Source of the DNA: Hypericum androsaemum
Taxonomy: Eukaryota > Streptophyta > Magnoliopsida > Malpighiales > Hypericaceae
Assembly: GCA_963995505.1 (NCBI GenBank)
Contig: OZ023185.1
Span: forward strand, 13,341,691-13,405,690
Length of the DNA stretch: 64,000 bases
Reading direction: 5' to 3'
The notes beneath the pieces were generated by a model that had not been told where the DNA came from, ran no database searches, and worked only from the letters and a program-made list of their open reading frames with translations. Both the position numbers and the translations under genes were made by a program. Shown one piece after another: positions 21,905-34,900 of the stretch (the stretch's first letter is position 1; each line of letters starts with the position of its first letter).

Positions 21905-23771
21905 ATGTATATATATGTATGTATATCTATATGCTTGATGGCCTTTATCTTAAATTGGTAGACTTTATTTTTGTTCACAATTTTTCCACAGAGCATGCTG
22001 CCAGTTAGGCCAGCTACAAAGGCAGAGCAAATGAGGGACTGCTTGAGATCTATGAAGATAAATTATAAGGTGACATCAGCTTTCAGTCACGTTTTTTCAT
22101 TTTACCTAATTTTGAGATGGCACGTCTTTAGGAAAGAAAATATGCAGGTCCCATCTAGCTGAGTTGGGTAGGGTGTGGCCATACCCCTCTTGGATTCAAT
22201 TATTGTTCTTTGTAGAGGAAATTAAGGGAAGGAAAGTTTACGTGCTGACTACATCCCTTCTGGCAGTTTCCAATTTGGTCTCGTTGTACCAAAAGAAAGA
22301 AGTTCTGCTATGTCTTTTGTCTGCCAGTGCTTCACCTGATTTTGTCTGTCCTGATGCCTTTGTTGTCATGTACTGTGACAGTAGTTAGAAATATTCTTAA
22401 AATTAGAGAGGAGAAACTGGGTCATAAAGTGGGGACACGGATCTGTTGCCACTGTTGAATCCCTCTCTGAACTCCATTAATTTAATTGAGTGGCTGTGTA
22501 AAATAAGTTTTCCAGCAGCTCTGATAGAGGCAACCGAAAGAATATCTGGAAGAATGACAATAGGAGAATGTTCTTACTTTATGTAAATTGAGAAGTTCCT
22601 GTGGGGTGCATCTGGCTGTCTGGTGCTTTGATTGCTGGAGACCTTGTTGGACAGTGTACTGTGGCCACACAAATGACCAACAGATTTTGCTCATGTTACA
22701 TCTTGGAACATACGGTTCATATATACATGTGTGACTTCATTGCGAGAGGGAAAACAGGACAACGTGGTGGCTCAAAGGGAATAGCACCTATTTATGTAGC
22801 AGCTTGGTAAAGAAAATGTGATGAAAATGAAACATGTTTTCCTTCTAACAAAGCTCCATGATATGCAAGCAAGCATTGAACCATCAACATTGTCAATCTT
22901 AATCTTGGTCTGTGTTTCTGCAAAAATGCATAGCTGCAGTTATGTCATTCAGATGTTTTATGGGGCTTGATTCATGTAACTTCTTTTCCATGTCAATAGG
23001 ATGATGATGCTAGAGTCAAGAGAGCATTCCAGACGCTCTTGACATACGTGGGGAATGTTGCCAAAAACGCCAATGAGGAGAAGTTCAGAAAAATTAGACT
23101 TTCAAACCAAACATTCCAGGTACCTTCTGAACTTAAACCTCTTTAGTTTCAACTATTTGGATAAGCTCAAAGTCTTCGGCTATGTTTGGTTGCACTAGGA
23201 TTTCATTTCTATTGTGGGATTCATTTGCAAATTGACATGCTCATGTTTGGTTGGTTTAAAATGTGGATTTCATTTACAAAAACCTCACATGCTCATGTTT
23301 GACTGGATCATAAAATTCATTAGCAAATCCCACTTTTTAAGCTTAGTGGATTTCATTATAACGATAGCAGACCCCACCAAAGTAGATGGAATTTTCAAAT
23401 GCATTTCAAGGACAACCAAGAAACACTTTTTTTTACAAATGAATTAGGAGTGAATGAATTCCTAGATGAAATTCTATGGAAAATTCATATATAAATGAAA
23501 TGAACTCCTTGATTCTTTTACAACCAGAGGGACAGGGTTCAGGTTCTTCATTTGGAACTCCAACTTATCGTTTCATCCTATATTTGTTTAACAGGACAGA
23601 GTTGGTTCACTGCAAGGGGGCATCGAGTTTCTTCAGCTGTGCGGATTCCAGAAAATTGAAGGGGACGAGTTTCTGTTGTTACCTCGGGACAAGGTGGACA
23701 TGGCAGTGCTGAACACAGCTGGGTCAGAGCTGAACTCTGCTATCAACAACCCATTCTTTGGTGTCCTTTGA
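18122..23771 (+). CDS. Zinc-finger, UBA and PUB domain protein
   Basis: Twelve exons with consistent phases: 18122-18289, 18818-18971, 19371-19466, 19806-19882, 20045-20124, 20792-20852, 21275-21342, 21432-21513, 21782-21865, 21992-22069, 23000-23119 and 23595-23771. Product 414 residues. Two zinc-finger-like motifs open the protein (C8/C11/H24/H30; C45/C48 with H61/H67). A UBA domain (about 109-155, [21 protein letters not shown]) should bind ubiquitin. A long charged coiled coil (about 180-275, [15 protein letters not shown]) follows. The C-terminal PUB domain (about 300-400; [29 protein letters not shown]) is of the kind that contacts p97/CDC48. It probably links ubiquitin to the CDC48 segregase. 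The neighbouring deubiquitinase makes a shared pathway possible, but this is inference. One intron starts with GC. Confidence 0.93.
21866..21991 (+). other. Probable GC-AG intron in the UBA/PUB gene
   Basis: Exon 9 ends AAAAAG and the next bases are GCAAAT. The acceptor TTCCACAG is at 21984-21991. Both flanking exons are in phase 0 and reading continues into [13 protein letters not shown]. No GT lies nearby until the CT/GT repeat about 30 bases on, which would add a run of Leu-Ser codons. Confidence 0.7.
23178..23520. mobile_element. Possible MITE remnant in intron 11
   Basis: The intron contains GGCTATGTTTGGTTGCAC and then several repeats of TTTCATT, TTTGCAAAT and CATGCTCATGTTTG, a composition common in plant MITEs. 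A matching inverted end was not found, so this is tentative. Confidence 0.35.
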
Positions 23772-25418
23772 GTCGTATCAAATTGTAATGTGGATTTTCT
23801 GTTGGAAAGTAACTTTATGCTCTTTGAGTATCAACACAGCAAGCCGGTTAACATTGTACATTTTTTAAGTCGAGTAGCGGAATCGCAAGCAATCGAAGCA
23901 TGGTGCATTTTGCAGCCGGACAATGATGGATCTCTTCAGAACTTCTCGTCATGTTATATTTCCTGATTTCCGCCAGTATGTGCATCTGTGTAATTTCTCG
24001 TTCCAGAGTGAAATAATTCATTTCAATTTGCGTTCAGTGGAGGATACTTGCAGAATGAGTTATGGCTTTTGGGGTGTTTCCTTGAAGAAAAGACTTGGCT
24101 CGTGGAGATTGGAATAAACTGTTTCTGATTTTTTAAAAACTGTTGTATCTCCCTATTTACCTGAGCTGTGAAAACTTTAATCATATATTCCAAACCCGTG
24201 GCTCTTAACACCAAGACTTGATTGGTAATTATGATGCCTCCATTCTCAAAAACTGTCTGCCTTTGATAACGAGTGTGCAGAGACCAGTTCTGCTTCGCGA
24301 TGCCGCCTATTATGTAACTAGGCTGCAGAATATATTGGCCATACAATGTTATGTGAGCATGTTCCCTGATTCATGGCTTTATGATCTTGATGCTGACCCT
24401 GTCGGAAGGGTGACAAGTTCTGCGTATCATGAACGGTGGTGCGATGAGGTTGATCTGGAAGTGTGGCAGACACAGCAACGCGTAGGTAGTTTGCCGAAGC
24501 TGCAGCCATGTTTCTTTTCGAGATTACCCCAGGAGTGCTAGAAGCTCCATGTTGCAGTGAGCGGCTGTTGGCACCAACAAGGACAACTGCACAGGTGGTT
24601 AGTCTTAATCCAGGTTGCAGTATTCCTTGTGCTCGGTTCCAATGGAGTAGGCGTGCTGACCCGAATGAAACGGGCTGTTCCGAGAAGCTCACCATCGACT
24701 ACCTGTAAACTGATGCATCCGGTTTCATGCAGGAAGAGAAGAAGTACGTTTGACAGCACACACTATGTTGTGATTTTAATGCAGACGTCTATAAGAAAAC
24801 CATTTGTTAATTGTTGTCACTTGTGAGCTATCAAGTCCTAAACCACCATTAGGAGTGTGACCTGTCGTTTTACTTGTTGATTTATAAAATAGAAGGAGAC
24901 AGATGGGACGGACACCCTTTGCTGCAATTATTGCACAACACATGGACACAGCTTCCAACTAGAGGAGGATGGAGACGTTGGAAATACAATAACTACAATC
25001 CGAAGATTTCTGATTGAAGTCGGAGCCTCGTTTCCCTTCTAAGGTGGCGACCAATGTGTGGTGGTTTAAGTCAGTGGACCTATTGTTTGTAACAGCGATA
25101 CATTATTTGCCACGACGTTTCTCGCATCTATCTTCCAAGCTATTGAACAAGTCGGTATTCTAACTTAACTAGTAATTTGATAGATTTTGACATTTTCTGG
25201 TCCGATTTATGTGAATCTGGACTTATCGGTTTAGCATGTATAATTTCATATAGAAGACTTGGAAAACTCGTAATGCAGAAAAATCGTTGGACGTAAATTT
25301 GCGAGGCAAAGCGTTTGAGCATTCATGTGCAACCTCTTTCTTACCCATTTTTTGTTTTGTTTTATATCGTCTAGTATCTGGCTTACTGACTCGACTAATC
25401 CAGACTCGAGCTGGGTAG

Positions 25419-25550
25419 GACCTTTAAAAGGTGGCAAAATTCTCTCAACAAGTATTTAACACTGATGTATTCCCAATGATTCAAACTCGATATCTAGTTA
25501 AATTAGAACAACTCATTCACCAATTGTTCTACGTGTTTATTGGTAACCAC
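25419..25550 (+). repeat. Dispersed repeat, copy 1
   Basis: It shares TTAAAAGGTGGCAAAATTC, then a region like ATTCAAACTCGATATCTAGTTAAA-type text and AGAACAACTC, with the copy at 26250-26385. A third copy is inverted at about 37890-37998. Its class is unknown. Confidence 0.65.
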
Positions 25551-26249
25551 TTTCATAGCCATTTGAAGGAAAGCAAGAGTTGTCACACTATTTTTTTAAA
25601 GGAAAATAACCCATTTTAGTAACTTGGTTGCGAAATCATTCTCAAGGGTCGTATGATTTAGCTTTGGAAACTATACAGAAAAAAATAAACGCAGTCACAA
25701 AGAGATGAAAGTTGGAAAATAAATTAGTGCCCTGTAATTCCATTGGCTCATGTAATAGTGGAAATTACAGACAAGAACATAGATCATTCGACAATATAGC
25801 CAATTCGAGCTCTTATAAAATATAGCAAAGTTAGATATCAAATTTTGTCGCAACTCAAATTTGGATTACTTAGTCCAACCAAATTTAGTTTCAACCGGTG
25901 GAAACTTTTTTTTTTATAGAATTCAACCGGTGAAAACTAAGTTCATCGCTTTTTTGTTAATACTATTTGATATTCAGTCTAATGAACCGACTATTTCTAG
26001 TTCATATAAGATAGACTTTTAAAAAATAACAAAACTTTATTTAAAATTGTTGTAAAATGGCAGAAATGGCCTTAACCGTGGTACATGTATTCTTGTATAA
26101 TAAATTTACCTTCCAAAAAAAATTCTCAAACACTTGAACTCTATAAATTAAAATAATTTTTTTGTGAATTGATCTAATTACTAAGTTGATAATTTTTTTT
26201 TTTAATCAATTGGTATCCAATTCGATATTAATCCAATTTTGAGTCGGAC

Positions 26250-26385
26250 ATGATCTTTTAAAAGGTGGCAAAATTCTTCTAACAAATATTTAAGACTATT
26301 GTTGCGTACTTAAATATTCGAGCCCGAGATCTGTTTAAACTAGAACAACTCCCTAACTAATTGATATAAGTGATCTTTGGTTACT
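26250..26385 (+). repeat. Dispersed repeat, copy 2
   Basis: Direct copy of 25419-25550 at roughly 75-80% identity by eye. Landmarks are TTTTAAAAGGTGGCAAAATT, CGAGATCTGTTTAAACTAGA and ACAACTCC. Confidence 0.65.
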
Positions 26386-26534
26386 AAGTTGATAGATTAA
26401 ATGTTGATAAAATTAGGAAAATGTAAAAGAAACCGAAACTTGGTTTTTTTTTTGTCTAATTGCGCCACCTCTTCTTGTTCTTCCTCCTCCTCCCCAAAAT
26501 AACGGACCCACTTCCTCTCTCTCTCTACAGAGTT

Positions 26535-29500
26535 ATGGTTAAGAAGAAGGTCCCCGATTGGCTCAACAGCTCCCTCTGGTCCACCGCCCCTCCTCCTCCC
26601 GACGACTGCTTCCCTTCCTCCAAGCCCTCGCCGCCTCCCTCCCCGGTCGAACCGAGGCCCGATCCCAAGAAGGACAATGACTCCAGGAGCAGCAGCAGCA
26701 GCAGCGGCCCGCCCGCCGCGGAGGATTTGCATGGCGGTTACGAGGAGGGCGACTCCCCCTCCGTGGAGGATGTCTCCAGGCAGGCCCAGCTCTTGATCGA
26801 GGTTAGAGTCTGTGGGGTTTCTTTTTTCTTCCGATTTTAATTAATTAATTAGGGTTTTTTATTTTAAAGTTTGGGTTGCAAATTGGTTTGATAAATTTTT
26901 TTTTTATAGCTGTCGCGGAAGGTGATAAATGTGAGGGAATTGAGGAGGATTGCTTCCCAGGGGATACCTGATGGTGCCGGTATTCGTTCTAACGTCTGGA
27001 AGGTACGATCGATCTCTATCCGATTTGGGGGGGGGGGGGGGGGGCTTTTGTTGCTGAAATCTTTGGTGGGTTTTAGGTAGTTTGAATTTTCAGTTTCAAA
27101 GATCCCAGCTTGAGCCCGAAATGATTGTTCTTTGTGCATGTAGTTTGTGAGGGTCTGAGTACATCCTTTTGGGTGTACTGGTCAGGCCCTCTGGGGTTTT
27201 GTTTCTTGTCTGAGGATGTTATGTTGGTTAGTAGCATGTTATAGGAGATTGGTGTAACGGTTTGTTTTGGTTAGCGGAGGGAAGGGAGATGGGTTGATGT
27301 TGAATAAGCTTACTTGCTTTGGCAGCTCTTGCTGGGATATTTACCGCCTGATCGGTCTCTTTGGGCATCTGAGTTGGCAAAGAAGAGATCTCAGTACAAA
27401 CATTTTAAAGATGAACTCTTGATGAATCCTGTAAGTGTCCTTGATTACTGTTTCAGTTGCTTTGTGTACAAGATGCCACGGGGTGGTGGTCTACATGTGA
27501 ATCTCTCTTGGGTTCTGGCCTGGGAGAAGTTTCTGCTTCTGATTGTTTCTGTGGCTAGTTAGTCAGAAATCACAAGGAGGTTGGAGAAGCCGTCGAGCTA
27601 TGACACTGAGAATTCAAATTCTGATAACCCTGGGATGCTATCACGGTGTGAGATAAATCATGGAGAACATCCTCTGAGTCTAGGGAAGACCAGCGTCTGG
27701 AATCAATTTTTCCAGGTACAATTGTTTTCTTCAACTCGTGGTTTGCATGATTTTGTTACATAAGTGACGTGAAACTAGAATGATCTTAAACTGCCAGTCT
27801 TTAAAAGTTTTGAGTTATGATTGGGAAGAGAAGCTCAGATGAAACTCATTGGTGGCTGTAACATTGTCAATTAATAAAAATTAGTTAAGCTCGGTAATAA
27901 ACTGTTCCCATTCTAGGACGACCTGTAGAACTTGGAGTAGTTGATGGTAAATTGGCATCCATAAATTTTTAGCATAACTTGATGTAATCAATCAAACTGT
28001 TATGTCGAATGCATGGAAATCAGCATTGCTAACTGCAGCATCTCTGCGAATGTGTAACTCATATCTGCTACTTTAGGACTCAGAAATCTTGGAGCAGATT
28101 GATCGAGATGTGAAGCGCACTCATCCAGACATTCACTTTTTCTCAGGGGATTCGTCTTTTGCAAAAGCAAATCAGGTCTGGTGTTTATATTTCAGTTTGG
28201 TTGCAGATAAACTTGCTTGCGAGCTGATGTGTGCTCTCTTTGTTTCAGGAGGCGTTGAGAAGCATCTTAACAGTATTTGCCAAGCTTAACCCTGGAATAA
28301 GATATGTTCAAGGAATGAATGAGATCTTGGCCCCTTTGTTTTATGTCTTTAAGAATGATCCAGATGAGCAAATGGCGGTAAGAAAGTTTGCATTAGCTTT
28401 TTCTTTTGAATTGCATGCTTTATTTGCACAACAAATAAACCATTCTTAGTTTCTGTTTGTTCATCTCAAGGAATCACATTACACTTTCTTGCAGTATGTT
28501 ATGCTTGCTTTCTGTTGTTTTTATTTCAAGGTACAATTAACTGTGCCTTGATATTGTCTGCTCTATGTTTCAAAAAATAATGTATATTGTGCTTTACTGG
28601 ATCGTTTTATGTTTACCAGAGTGGCCATTGAATTTTTCAAAATTTTCTTAGGATCTTTCATATATTATGACTTATTCTCGCCACTATTCCCAAATTTTGA
28701 TTCAAACTTTACTTTTCTAGGATTTTTAACGTCATTGCTCTCTGTTTTTCTTTTGCTTCTTCGTCTGTTACTTTGATATAGCAAGCCAAAGATATTATCC
28801 TCTTTTGGTATGGGAGCTGTAGAGTAACATGAGCCTAAAAGTTGTCCACAGTAGGCTATTGGTTCACAGGTGACTATGTCACTATATCTGAATTTAGATT
28901 TGATTGATATTTGGCAGTCTGAAGTTAGAACTGGTATCGTTGAATGGAGTCTTCTAAAGTTCAAAGGCAATTGACTTGCACTGTTGCACATAATCCATTT
29001 TGTTGAAAATTGGTATATGATCATTTTTGTCCTACCGGTTTTTGGTATGAGTTTATCATTTCTTATTTTCAACTTTCAAGTTTGCAGGCCTCTGCTGAAG
29101 CAGACACTTTCTTCTGTTTCGTGGAACTGTTAAGTGGATTTCGAGATCATTTTTGCCAGCAACTTGATAACAGTGTTGTTGGGATTCGTTCAACAATCAC
29201 AAGGCTGTCACAACTTCTGAAGGAGCATGATGAAGAACTTTGGCGCCACCTTGAGGTCACCACTAAAGTAAGAAGCTTTTTCAAGCTACATCATATATTT
29301 GGATTGGAATGTTGACTTTCTATTCTATATCATGGCTTTTGTATGTGAAAGCTGTTTATGAGTCAAATCTCTGGATTGGTTTAGGCTCTTTTTCCTGTTG
29401 TGGTCATAGTCTCCATATAATATGCCGTTTCATGGGATAAGGCTATTGGGGTTGTCGAATTACCATTCAAAGCATAAATTTGATTAGATTTAATTTATTA

Positions 29501-30953
29501 TATATGAATTGTACCATGTCTAGGGGTGAGTGTTTGGTATTTGGTACCATACCGAATACTTTTTTTTTAAAATAATCAATACTGGATTAATTATGTTAGC
29601 TAAGCTAATGAAATTGGAATCACGTTTGGCCAGACTCTAATAGTGAACAAGTTTGAGGCCTCCTGCAATGTAACAAAGGGATGTTCTCTCAGAGTTAGAT
29701 TGGTTCAGTATTACGAAGATAAAATAGAACGCCAAGCATTTTCAGGGTTTTCCAAATAAATTAGAGGAAATTATGTTAACAGAATGGGTGCGCCTATATC
29801 CTTTAAAGGAAGAGTGACTTCAATTTTTCTAATGAGAGACTAATAGTTTGCAAGTCACGATCACTTTGCATACTGGATGTTCAAAATCTACTTGAGACAA
29901 GGCCTTAGAATTTTTTTTGGTTGTTTTTTTATTTTTCATACTTTTAGCATCTTGTCAATGGTGTACCAATTGTGAAAATATGTTACATACTTTTTCCATT
30001 TTCTAAATTTTCCTAAAATGTAAATATATCTTGAAGAATGAATTTCCTTTCACATTGTTTTAGATCATTGTATCAGTTTTTTTTAATGAGTTCCTAGTTT
30101 CTGTCTCAAATTTGCAGGTTAATCCACAATTCTATGCATTTAGGTGGATTACACTCCTCTTAACTCAAGAATTTAATTTTGCGGACAGTCTTCATATTTG
30201 GGACACACTTCTCAGTGATCCAGAAGGTCCTCAGGTGCAGGTTCCTTCTTTTCTATTAATGTGCAATGCGATAAAGGAACAACTGGGACGTGGAAATTGG
30301 AATAGGCAAATATATCTAGTGAATTCTGACACTAATCTTGCCAATTGAAGAATAGGCGAAAAATGAGCAGAGTGTTCTACCAAAACAAACTTTTTGTGCT
30401 TAGCGACCAATATGTCCTTCAATAAAAATGTCTCATCTAGCTGCATGAACTATTACATGAGGTAGGCAAGAAGTACACAATGAACTGTTTCATGTTGTAG
30501 TCAGGAGAATAAGTGAGCTAGTTAGAGAATCAACTAGGGCAATACTTCATTTGATTCAGAGATTGCTTTGAGTGAATGATTTCGACCCATTTAAGTATAA
30601 TTTGGTTCACTTGAAATGACGTGGTCGATGATTCGAGTGAAACCTCTAACTAAACACAAGACTCTCACATCAATAAGTCTATGGGATCGAAGTTTCTTTC
30701 TTTTTCAACAATTATGAAGTAATCATACGAACACAAATGCACATTTAATTGCTCGGATCAGAAGTGGCTCAAATATTTCCACTTGCAGGAGACATTACTA
30801 CGGGTATGTTGCGCGATGCTGATTCTAATAAGGAGGAGGCTACTAGCTGGGGATTTCACCTCTATCCTCAAGCTGCTGCAGCATTACCCCCCAACCAACA
30901 TCAGCCACATGCTCTATGTTGCGAACAAGTTGCGAGTTCAGCCGTCTTCCTGA
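26535..30953 (+). CDS. TBC domain Rab GTPase-activating protein (TBC1D13 type)
   Basis: Nine exons, all in phase 0: 26535-26801, 26910-27002, 27326-27430, 27563-27715, 28077-28175, 28249-28377, 29088-29267, 30118-30234 and 30789-30953; product 435 residues. After MVKKKVPDWLNSSLW comes a Pro/Ser-rich, low-complexity stretch (about 20-70), then a TBC domain filling most of the rest. The catalytic arginine finger is in IDRDVKR (exon 5) and the glutamine finger in YVQG (exon 6). The last exon, ETLLRVCCAMLIL through MLYVANKLRVQPSS, completes the fold. If exon 8 is not spliced the frame runs on for 38 codons and stops, losing that helix. Expected role: speeding GTP hydrolysis by a Rab GTPase in membrane traffic; the Rab partner is unknown. 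I chose the ATG at 26535 over an upstream in-frame one at 26460 because the family begins MVKK. Confidence 0.93.
27027..27044. repeat. G18 homopolymer
   Basis: A run of 18 G in intron 2 of the TBC gene. Its length may be unreliable in the assembly. Confidence 0.9.
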
Positions 30954-31997
30954 GCGTGTTTTACCACGACTGTCTACCACATCCTTGCTTCCTTTCTTTC
31001 CCTTGGGCATTGCTCCTTCATTCCACTGCTGTCGATATGAATACTTGTATGGTTATAGTTGTTGTAAATGTTTGGTTCGAGTTCTTTACAGCTAACACGC
31101 AGATAGAATCTGGCTCTCTTTTTTCCACCCGGAGATCAGTTAGTTCGCTTAATCCTCGACTCTTCCTTTTCGGTTTTGCTTATTTCGCGTTTCTGGTTTC
31201 GTTCTCTCTTGTTGCAACTGTTGATAATTTAGACTGGTTTTGTGTAAAACCTCACTGATTTGATTACACTCTTACCTCGTTGTACCTACGATACAATAAT
31301 ATCTTTATGATCCTCGCTTTGGATGAGAACGACTTGTTGTTGCGCCGATGTCCCGAATCAAAGGTTGCATTTGCCAAGTACTGTATGTATGTATCCTGAC
31401 ACGAAGATAGACAACTGATTAGCCGAGTCATAGATAAAATATCAAGTAATTTTATCGGAAAAAGATTTTGATTTTTTCTTATTTATCTCTCCAGCAGACT
31501 TCTTTGTGATTCATGCCATAAAGATGCAAACATGACCATGATTTGAAAATTGACGATTACGTTGTTAAAAATTATAAAGTATGGCTAATGTGACATATAT
31601 TGGTGAACTAGTTAAAGCATTGAGCAAGTCTCGCTGTGCTGAGAGAAGGTAAAAATTGCACCCCAAGTCTAATTAAACATCTCTTGCATTAAGTGAAGGA
31701 GAAAACTGAACAAGGTGCGCTTTTAATTAAGTGAAGGAGAAAACCGAACAGGAAGGAACAGTTTGGTGTATAGCATGGTGCTTCATTCAGTTATTCTGTT
31801 ACATGTTAATATGTAGACGCATGCTATTTACCTTGAGCATGTAGGCGAACAAGTCCTGCTACTCTTGTCGTTGCGGTGCGCGATCTTTGACAACAACGAT
31901 GCGATCATGCTTCGGGCTTTGGCTTTGTTGTGAAAATTATTTCTGCAGATAAATGCAGATTACCTGGAAGATGGACAAGATTTCCCAAAATGCCAAT
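30954..31997. other. Spacer between convergent TBC and O-fucosyltransferase genes
   Basis: It holds the two 3' untranslated regions. An imperfect direct repeat, AATTAAGTGAAGGAGAAAAC, lies at about 31690-31715 and 31724-31752. No gene is seen. Confidence 0.5.
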
Positions 31998-34900
31998 CTA
32001 TCGTCCTTCTTCTGTAGTCATTGTTCTATTTGACCTGCTAAAGGAGCCTGAATCGTCTGTCTCGCTCTCCAACTGGCTATTTAAAACTTCCAGGACATTG
32101 CCTGGTGGGCATTTATCTGCTGGATTCGAAGTATCTGTCTTGCAGAAGCACTCCGGCCAAGAATTCGTGTAGAACGATTCAGGGGATATCCGCTTGTGAG
32201 GACCACCAAAGTTGGTCTTCATCATCACACGTCTAATGGCTTCGTCGAAACCAGCAGTGCGACCTTTTTCTCGATCTATGAAAACTGGGGCAAGACCTTT
32301 TCTGTCTGGTCTTACTGTCGTTCTGAAGCCGTAGTAGAGACGGTGGCCCAGGAGATTGTTGGCAAAGTTGCTTGGTCCATCATACGTAGGCATAAAAATG
32401 TCTGCAAGTAGGCAAACCATGTAATCAACAGCCGAACCTACAAGTCCTTGGGCGTTTGCCTTCAAGTCCTCCGAGGAATCTACTGTACTATGAGTCTCAA
32501 GCCGAGGGAACAAGGCCCTAAATGGTTTCATGAAGCGGTCTCCTCCAAAGAGCTCTCCAGCTGCTAGGTATATCCTCGTGGAATTATCAAATCCCATAGC
32601 TCTCAATATAAGACCAACCTACAATTCGCAAAACTTGTTAGAGCAGGGAGCTACCTAGTTTCCAGGTATTTCAATATGATTAAAGAAGCAACAGCTACGG
32701 AAACACAAATTTAAGTAGTTCAACTTCATACAAACTTGGTAATCATAGAAAGCATAATGCAAAGAAAATCAACGGGATGTGAAACTTATCAATCAAGAGA
32801 AGATTACCTCTTCTGGCGTCAGAGGGCACTTGCCAATGGCCCTTCTCTCATTATAAATCAGCTTTTTATCTGCAAAGTTTTCCTTCCGATACTTTGCCAA
32901 TATTTTCTGCTCCTTGGGGTTAAAGATGTCCAGGCACCTGCACATCATTTATTGAAAGATATTACTCTGCGGTCGCACAAGAATTTTGTGCGCCTACTAG
33001 TTGAGTTGGAAAGCATGAAGAATTCTCATGATGTGATCTCTGAAATTAGAAGTGAAGAAATCAAGCATGATATGTATTTCTTTACTGGCACCGAGTCCTT
33101 GGACAACATCCACTCTACCCAACTTATTAGAGAACATTCTTCAAGCAGATGATACCAGGTGAAGCACTACTCCATCTCAGTTCTTGCAGGAGGATGTAAT
33201 TCAAGCCCCAACATAAAATACTTACATGAGTACAGTAACAAATATAGATAATACTGGTGAAGAAAGCCAGTAGCATACCCTGCAAAAGCCAGCATGTCCA
33301 TCTCAAATCGAAGATGTATGGCCATGAAGTGACCTTGTGTGCGCAGTTTATCAACTATTGATTCGCTGAGCTTCATAATATGTGGTTTGAACCTCAAAGC
33401 ATGATAGTTCACCCTGCACCTTAATCGCTGGTATTCAGGCTGATCAATTTCTTCAGCTAAACGATGGGAAAAGGGGGTCAGATATATGGCTCCATTTTCC
33501 TTCATTTTCTGCAGAGCAGTTGTTGTATACCAACTAATAGGAGCATCCCTTGGAGGGCGAAGCTGAGGAAAATGAGAGGAGAAGGACGAGTCAGTATTTT
33601 TGGGGAATATTTGCGAACTTTAACCAGTAGTTACACATAATGGCAACAAGCTTTGGCTGATCAGAAACCTGAAAAGCCTTTATCTTCTTAGCCTTGCCGT
33701 TTTTGCGAGTCTCTGGTATGCTTTCGACAATCCGCACATCATATCTCAAGGACCGAATAAAATGCTCAACATCGTAGATGCCATGGAAGCCACTGCAGCA
33801 AACAACATCATCTTGTAAAATGCTAATGAACCAAAAATATTTAATAGAGACAGCTAGTTGACTTTAGGTTGTCTTGTGGAGAAGTAGATCAATCAAATGC
33901 CCTCCTAACCCATGAAGTCACGACCACGAGTGTAAAAGCGAAATCAGCTAAACGACAATTTTCAAGCTCTGAAATAAAATCCAACCTCTTGACCAGAGAC
34001 AATGAGGGAGCTGTTCAAGTCATAGAAAAAATAACAACAGCACTTAAGATATGGGCATGTTGAATTTATTGGATCTGGTGAAGAGCCTTGACCATATGCC
34101 AATCTGATCTGTGATCAATCAATCATACATGGACAATGTAATTTTGTTACCCAGTTACAATATCTTTCTTAATTATTAAGACTATATTCACAATATTCAA
34201 TATTGTTGAGAAATCTCTTGGAGAAGGCGTGTTGGTAGACTGCTGCCATTCCTCTATACATAAAGTACTTAGTAATCATTAGAATTTTGAACATGAAATT
34301 GAATAATAAATATGCAGATGATGATTCTGAGTTCTTTTTCTTCAAAGGTTATGGGCTTATTAGTTGACTTACATGAAGTACTTTTTAGTAATCAGCCATA
34401 CTTATTTTTAAAGGGGCGAACGTTAGCCCCTGGTTCAACCTCTGTTAAGTCTCTGGCAACTCTAACCCTCTACTCCTCGACAGGCAACGTTAATTTGGCC
34501 CTATGACTGGTTTGAATTTTACAGCATTGCAACAGAAAGGTAAGGCTGTCGAATTGTATACAATATGATAAAAATATATCATCTTCGAGCTATGCTAAGC
34601 AGCTGTAACAAGAAACCTGTAGAGCTATATTGTGAAGTCAACTTGACAAGTAAAGCACATACCTATCATCATGCCAGAAAGAGTTGGCATCCAACTCGGG
34701 TAGCACGAGGGTGGCATTCATAATTCTTGCAGCAAGAACTGCATTACAAATCTGCACCGTTAGAAGAACAAATGCATGTTAGTCTATTTCAAGCATCCTC
34801 CTCACAAGCTTGCTTCATCATCAAAATAGCCACCAACTTTGCCTTTCTCCAAAACTAAGAATAAAGTTGTTCAATTCCACCAACTTGAAAGAGATAGTAG

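Larger units (their letters stand above)
23772..26534. other. Spacer between the UBA/PUB and TBC genes
   Basis: The first part is presumably 3' untranslated region. Open frames at about 24218-24826 on both strands overlap and show no domain. From about 25100 on it is AT-rich. Two copies of a dispersed repeat lie at about 25419-25550 and 26250-26385. No gene is supported. Confidence 0.5.

Noticed and set aside
24218..24826. Overlapping frames on both strands
   Set aside because: No conserved motif, and competing frames of similar length on both strands; more likely chance in a GC-balanced stretch.
26460..26534. Upstream in-frame ATG for the TBC gene
   Set aside because: The family starts MVKK, and the added residues come from a CT-rich leader.
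30235..30348. C-terminal extension of TBC exon 8 as the true protein end
   Set aside because: A phase-matched exon at 30789-30953 encodes the expected last part of the TBC domain, so the extension is unspliced intron.
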